DNA of 15,514 bases from Cellulomonadaceae bacterium (GTDB lineage: Bacteria; Actinomycetota; Actinomycetes; Actinomycetales; Cellulomonadaceae): the NCBI GenBank assembly GCA_031283115.1, contig JAITCK010000043.1, positions 1-15,514 of the forward strand, in the 5' to 3' direction. The notes beneath the pieces were generated by a model. It was not told the origin of the DNA. It searched no databases and worked only from the letters and a program-made list of their open reading frames with translations. Of this stretch, positions 13,449-15,514 are shown one piece after another. A program made the translations under genes and the position numbers. The number at the start of each line of letters is the position of its first letter. The stretch's first letter is position 1.

Positions 13449-14957
13449 ATGCGTGTGACCGACGTCAGCCTCAGTGCAAAGAACCCTGCAACCCTCGCCG
13501 TCGATGCCCTAGTCATCGGCACCTGCACCACCTCCGATGGACTGGCCGTCATCGGCGACCAGTTGCCTACAGAACTCGCCCGCCACTTCGAATCTGTGGC
13601 CCCCACCCTGGGCCTCACCGGTGCCCCCGACGAGGTTCGCGCCTTCCCTGCCGGGCCAGACGTCAAAGCCGACGTCATCGTTTTGACCGGCTTGGGCGAA
13701 CGCGAACCCGACAACACCTTCACTCCTGAAAGCCTGCGCCGCGGCGCCGGAGCCGCCATCCGCTCCCTGGCAGGCAGCAAGGCCGTCGCTGTCGCCCTGC
13801 CCAGTGCCGACGAAACCGAACTGGCTGCCATCGCCGAAGGCGTACTGTTGGGTGCCTACGCCTACACCGCCTACCTCACCGGCGATGCCCCCGCCAAAAA
13901 GGCTCCGCCCGTAACCGTCGACATCGTCACCACGCTAGGTCGGTCATCCAAAGCGAAAACCGCCGTCGACCGGGCCGCCATCATCGCAGCAGCCGTCAAC
14001 GCCACCCGCGACCTAGTCAACACCCCCCCCAACGTGCTCTACCCTGCCTCCTTCGCCGACGCCGCCAAGGCTGCCGCCCGCGACGTCAAAGGCGTCAAAG
14101 TGACCGTGCTTGACGACAAGCAACTCCTCGCCGGAGGCTACGGCGGCCTGGTCGGTGTGGGCCAAGGGTCAACCCGGCCGCCCCGCCTAGTCAAAGTCAC
14201 CTACAAGCCGGTAGGCGCCGCTAAACCTGAACGCAGCATCGCCCTAGTTGGCAAGGGCATCACCTTCGACACGGGCGGCATCTCTATCAAACCGTCCGCA
14301 GGAATGGCCGCCATGACCATGGATATGGCCGGTGCCGCCGTCGTACTCCACACCGTGCTTGCTGCCGCCCGGCTAGGCGTCAACGTAGCCGTCACCGCCT
14401 ACCTCTGCCTGGCCGAAAACATGCCCGGTGGAGGAGCCGCCCGCCCCGGCGACGTCATCACCATGCGCAACGGAACCACCGTCGAAATCACCAACACCGA
14501 TGCCGAAGGCCGCCTCGTCATGGCCGACGGCCTAGCCGACGCCGTCACCGACGGAGCAGACACCATCATCGACATAGCCACCCTGACCGGTGCGCAAATG
14601 CTGTCCCTTGGCCTGCGCACCAGCGGCGTCATGGGCAACGACGGCGGGGCCGTGCGTGACGCCATCGTCACCGCCGCCGATACTGCTGGCGAAACCATGT
14701 GGGCTATGCCCTTACAGCCTGAACTGGCCCCCCTGCTCAAATCCGACTTTGCTGACCTGCTCAACGCGCCCAACGAACGCTGGGCTGGCATGTCCATCGC
14801 CGGAACTTTCCTGCGCGAGTTCGTCGCCAAAACCCCGTGGGCCCACATCGACATTGCTGGACCCGCCTTCAACGAGAAAGCCCCCTACGGTTACACCCCC
14901 AAATGTGGCACCGGTGTAGGTGTGCGCACCCTAGTCACCTACCTGGAAAGCCTGTAA
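13449..14957 (+). CDS. pepA: Leucyl aminopeptidase, M17 family
   Basis: This is a cytoplasmic di-metal aminopeptidase that removes N-terminal residues from peptides and normally forms hexamers. It is 502 aa from ATG 13449. The N-terminal domain spans about residues 1-170; the catalytic domain carries GKGITFDTGG (Lys269, Asp274), MTMDMAGAAVV, and NTDAEGRLVMADGL (Asp351, Glu353, Arg355), which supply the metal ligands and catalytic Lys/Arg. The C-terminal HIDIAGPAF segment is also present. The real start may be GTG 13455, two codons in, because a TACGAT box stands 7 nt before it. It is followed after 170 bp by the E2 gene, a pairing also seen in other actinobacteria such as Mycobacterium (from memory). 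No lesions seen. Confidence 0.95.
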   Translation: MRVTDVSLSAKNPATLAVDALVIGTCTTSDGLAVIGDQLPTELARHFESVAPTLGLTGAPDEVRAFPAGPDVKADVIVLTGLGEREPDNTFTPESLRRGAGAAIRSLAGSKAVAVALPSADETELAAIAEGVLLGAYAYTAYLTGDAPAKKAPPVTVDIVTTLGRSSKAKTAVDRAAIIAAAVNATRDLVNTPPNVLYPASFADAAKAAARDVKGVKVTVLDDKQLLAGGYGGLVGVGQGSTRPPRLVKVTYKPVGAAKPERSIALVGKGITFDTGGISIKPSAGMAAMTMDMAGAAVVLHTVLAAARLGVNVAVTAYLCLAENMPGGGAARPGDVITMRNGTTVEITNTDAEGRLVMADGLADAVTDGADTIIDIATLTGAQMLSLGLRTSGVMGNDGGAVRDAIVTAADTAGETMWAMPLQPELAPLLKSDFADLLNAPNERWAGMSIAGTFLREFVAKTPWAHIDIAGPAFNEKAPYGYTPKCGTGVGVRTLVTYLESL

Positions 14958-15108
14958 CCGTTTGAGCATGTGATGAAACCGTCATTGTCCATCGTGCCGA
15001 ACGGTGACACTCGACGCGCGCCGCACCTGCAAACTTGCTCAATACCTGGCAGGATTACCAGCAACCCGTGTATGACCCCGGCAGCAGACGCCCCGGGAAC
15101 GAACCACT

Positions 15109-15114
15109 GAGGAG
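15109..15114 (+). promoter_or_regulatory. Shine-Dalgarno sequence of the E2 gene
   Basis: GAGGAG lies 13 nt before ATG 15128, longer than the usual spacing, but no nearer start or purine tract is available. The 14958-15127 gap otherwise shows no convincing terminator or promoter. Confidence 0.5.
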
Positions 15115-15127
15115 ACTTACGAAAATC

Positions 15128-15514
15128 ATGGCTGAGCACGTCAAACTCCCTGAACTTGGCGAATCCGTGGCCGAAGGCACCGTCACCCGCTGGCTCAAAG
15201 CCGTCGGCGACACCGTTGCCGTTGACGAACCCCTGCTGGAAGTCTCCACCGACAAGGTAGACACCGAGGTTCCCTCCACTGCTGCGGGCACCATCTTGCA
15301 GCTTCTGGTCAGCGAAGACGATGTCGTTGCTGTGGGCGCCACCCTGGCCATCGTCGGTGACGCCTCGGCTGCACCCGCGCCAGCCGCCCCCGCTGCACCT
15401 GCCGCTCCGGTTGCTGAAGCGCCTGCCGCCGCACCGGCTCCCGCGCCGGCTGCCCCCGCCGCCTCCGCCCCGTCGGGTGCCACGGCCGCCACGACGCGCC
15501 GCGGCACCACCGTG
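15128..15514 (+). CDS. sucB: 2-oxoacid dehydrogenase E2 (dihydrolipoyl acyltransferase), N-terminal part, cut by the right edge
   Basis: 129 codons are visible, open to the edge. Residues 1-77 form a biotinyl/lipoyl domain beginning [18 protein letters not shown], with the lipoylated Lys43 in [12 protein letters not shown] long Ala/Pro linker (about 78-115) follows, then TTRRGTT at the edge. The full enzyme would add a peripheral-subunit-binding domain and a catalytic acyltransferase domain, and would transfer acyl groups to CoA in the pyruvate or 2-oxoglutarate dehydrogenase complex. The visible part cannot separate SucB from the pyruvate E2 (DlaT/AceF); the [11 protein letters not shown] wording is common to the actinobacterial proteins annotated as sucB. 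A GAGGAG precedes the ATG. The Ala/Pro linker suggests a second lipoyl domain may follow. Confidence 0.9.
   Translation, partial: MAEHVKLPELGESVAEGTVTRWLKAVGDTVAVDEPLLEVSTDKVDTEVPSTAAGTILQLLVSEDDVVAVGATLAIVGDASAAPAPAAPAAPAAPVAEAPAAAPAPAPAAPAASAPSGATAATTRRGTTV

Noticed and set aside
12112..13458. 448-codon plus-strand frame opposite pyrD
   Set aside because: It is rich in Gln, His and Arg and lies wholly over pyrD and the four-helix gene in antisense; pyrD is unmistakable on the other strand.
14958..15060. Weak inverted repeat (ACCGT / ACGGT) after pepA as a terminator
   Set aside because: The stem is 5 bp with a loop of about 18 nt and no U tract.

Overview
The window is bacterial chromosome from a high-GC actinobacterium (Actinomycetota), possibly from the Actinomycetaceae or a neighbouring family. 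The evidence is the actinobacterial gene set: a ParC-type gyrase-like subunit, a MoxR/DUF58/transglutaminase-like cluster, an ErpA-type iron-sulfur protein, a DUF3043 membrane protein and an M17 aminopeptidase beside a lipoyl E2 gene. GTG starts are frequent. Several start codons have no Shine-Dalgarno sequence but carry a TANNNT-like hexamer 6-7 nt upstream. The genus cannot be fixed from the sequence alone.

Layout. Positions 1-5857 (+) hold the 3' end of a topoisomerase A-subunit gene (parC), followed by a tightly coupled cluster of a MoxR AAA+ ATPase, a DUF58 protein and a multi-pass transglutaminase-like protein; the last three overlap at TGATG and ATGA junctions. A hairpin (5882-5900) separates this cluster from a convergent minus-strand block at 5924-8504: a class E/F-like sortase, an M20 dipeptidase and erpA, transcribed in that order.

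Positions about 8546-11079 (minus strand) are an accessory island of Rhs-type polymorphic toxin remnants. In transcription order it holds: an out-of-frame end of an Rhs repeat region; a GC-rich Ala/Gly 'pretoxin' segment joined to an AT-rich PD-(D/E)XK nuclease toxin tip (Tox-REase-7-like); a HEAT-like immunity gene coupled by ATGA; an apparently frameshifted small gene; a second candidate immunity gene; and a decayed 130-bp copy of the pretoxin segment. The two pretoxin copies form a direct repeat around the AT-rich cassettes. This looks like successive toxin-immunity cassette exchange followed by decay, and it is the most interesting part of the window.

Positions 11273-15514 return to housekeeping genes: a DUF3043 membrane protein (+), quinone-type dihydroorotate dehydrogenase pyrD (-), a small four-helix membrane protein (-), leucyl aminopeptidase pepA (+) and the 5' end of a 2-oxoacid dehydrogenase E2 gene (+), which runs off the right edge. 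From memory, the M20 dipeptidase, erpA and the DUF3043 gene are often neighbours in actinobacteria, so the sortase plus toxin island probably sits inside a formerly contiguous neighbourhood.

No tRNA, rRNA, CRISPR array, transposase or integrase gene was seen.
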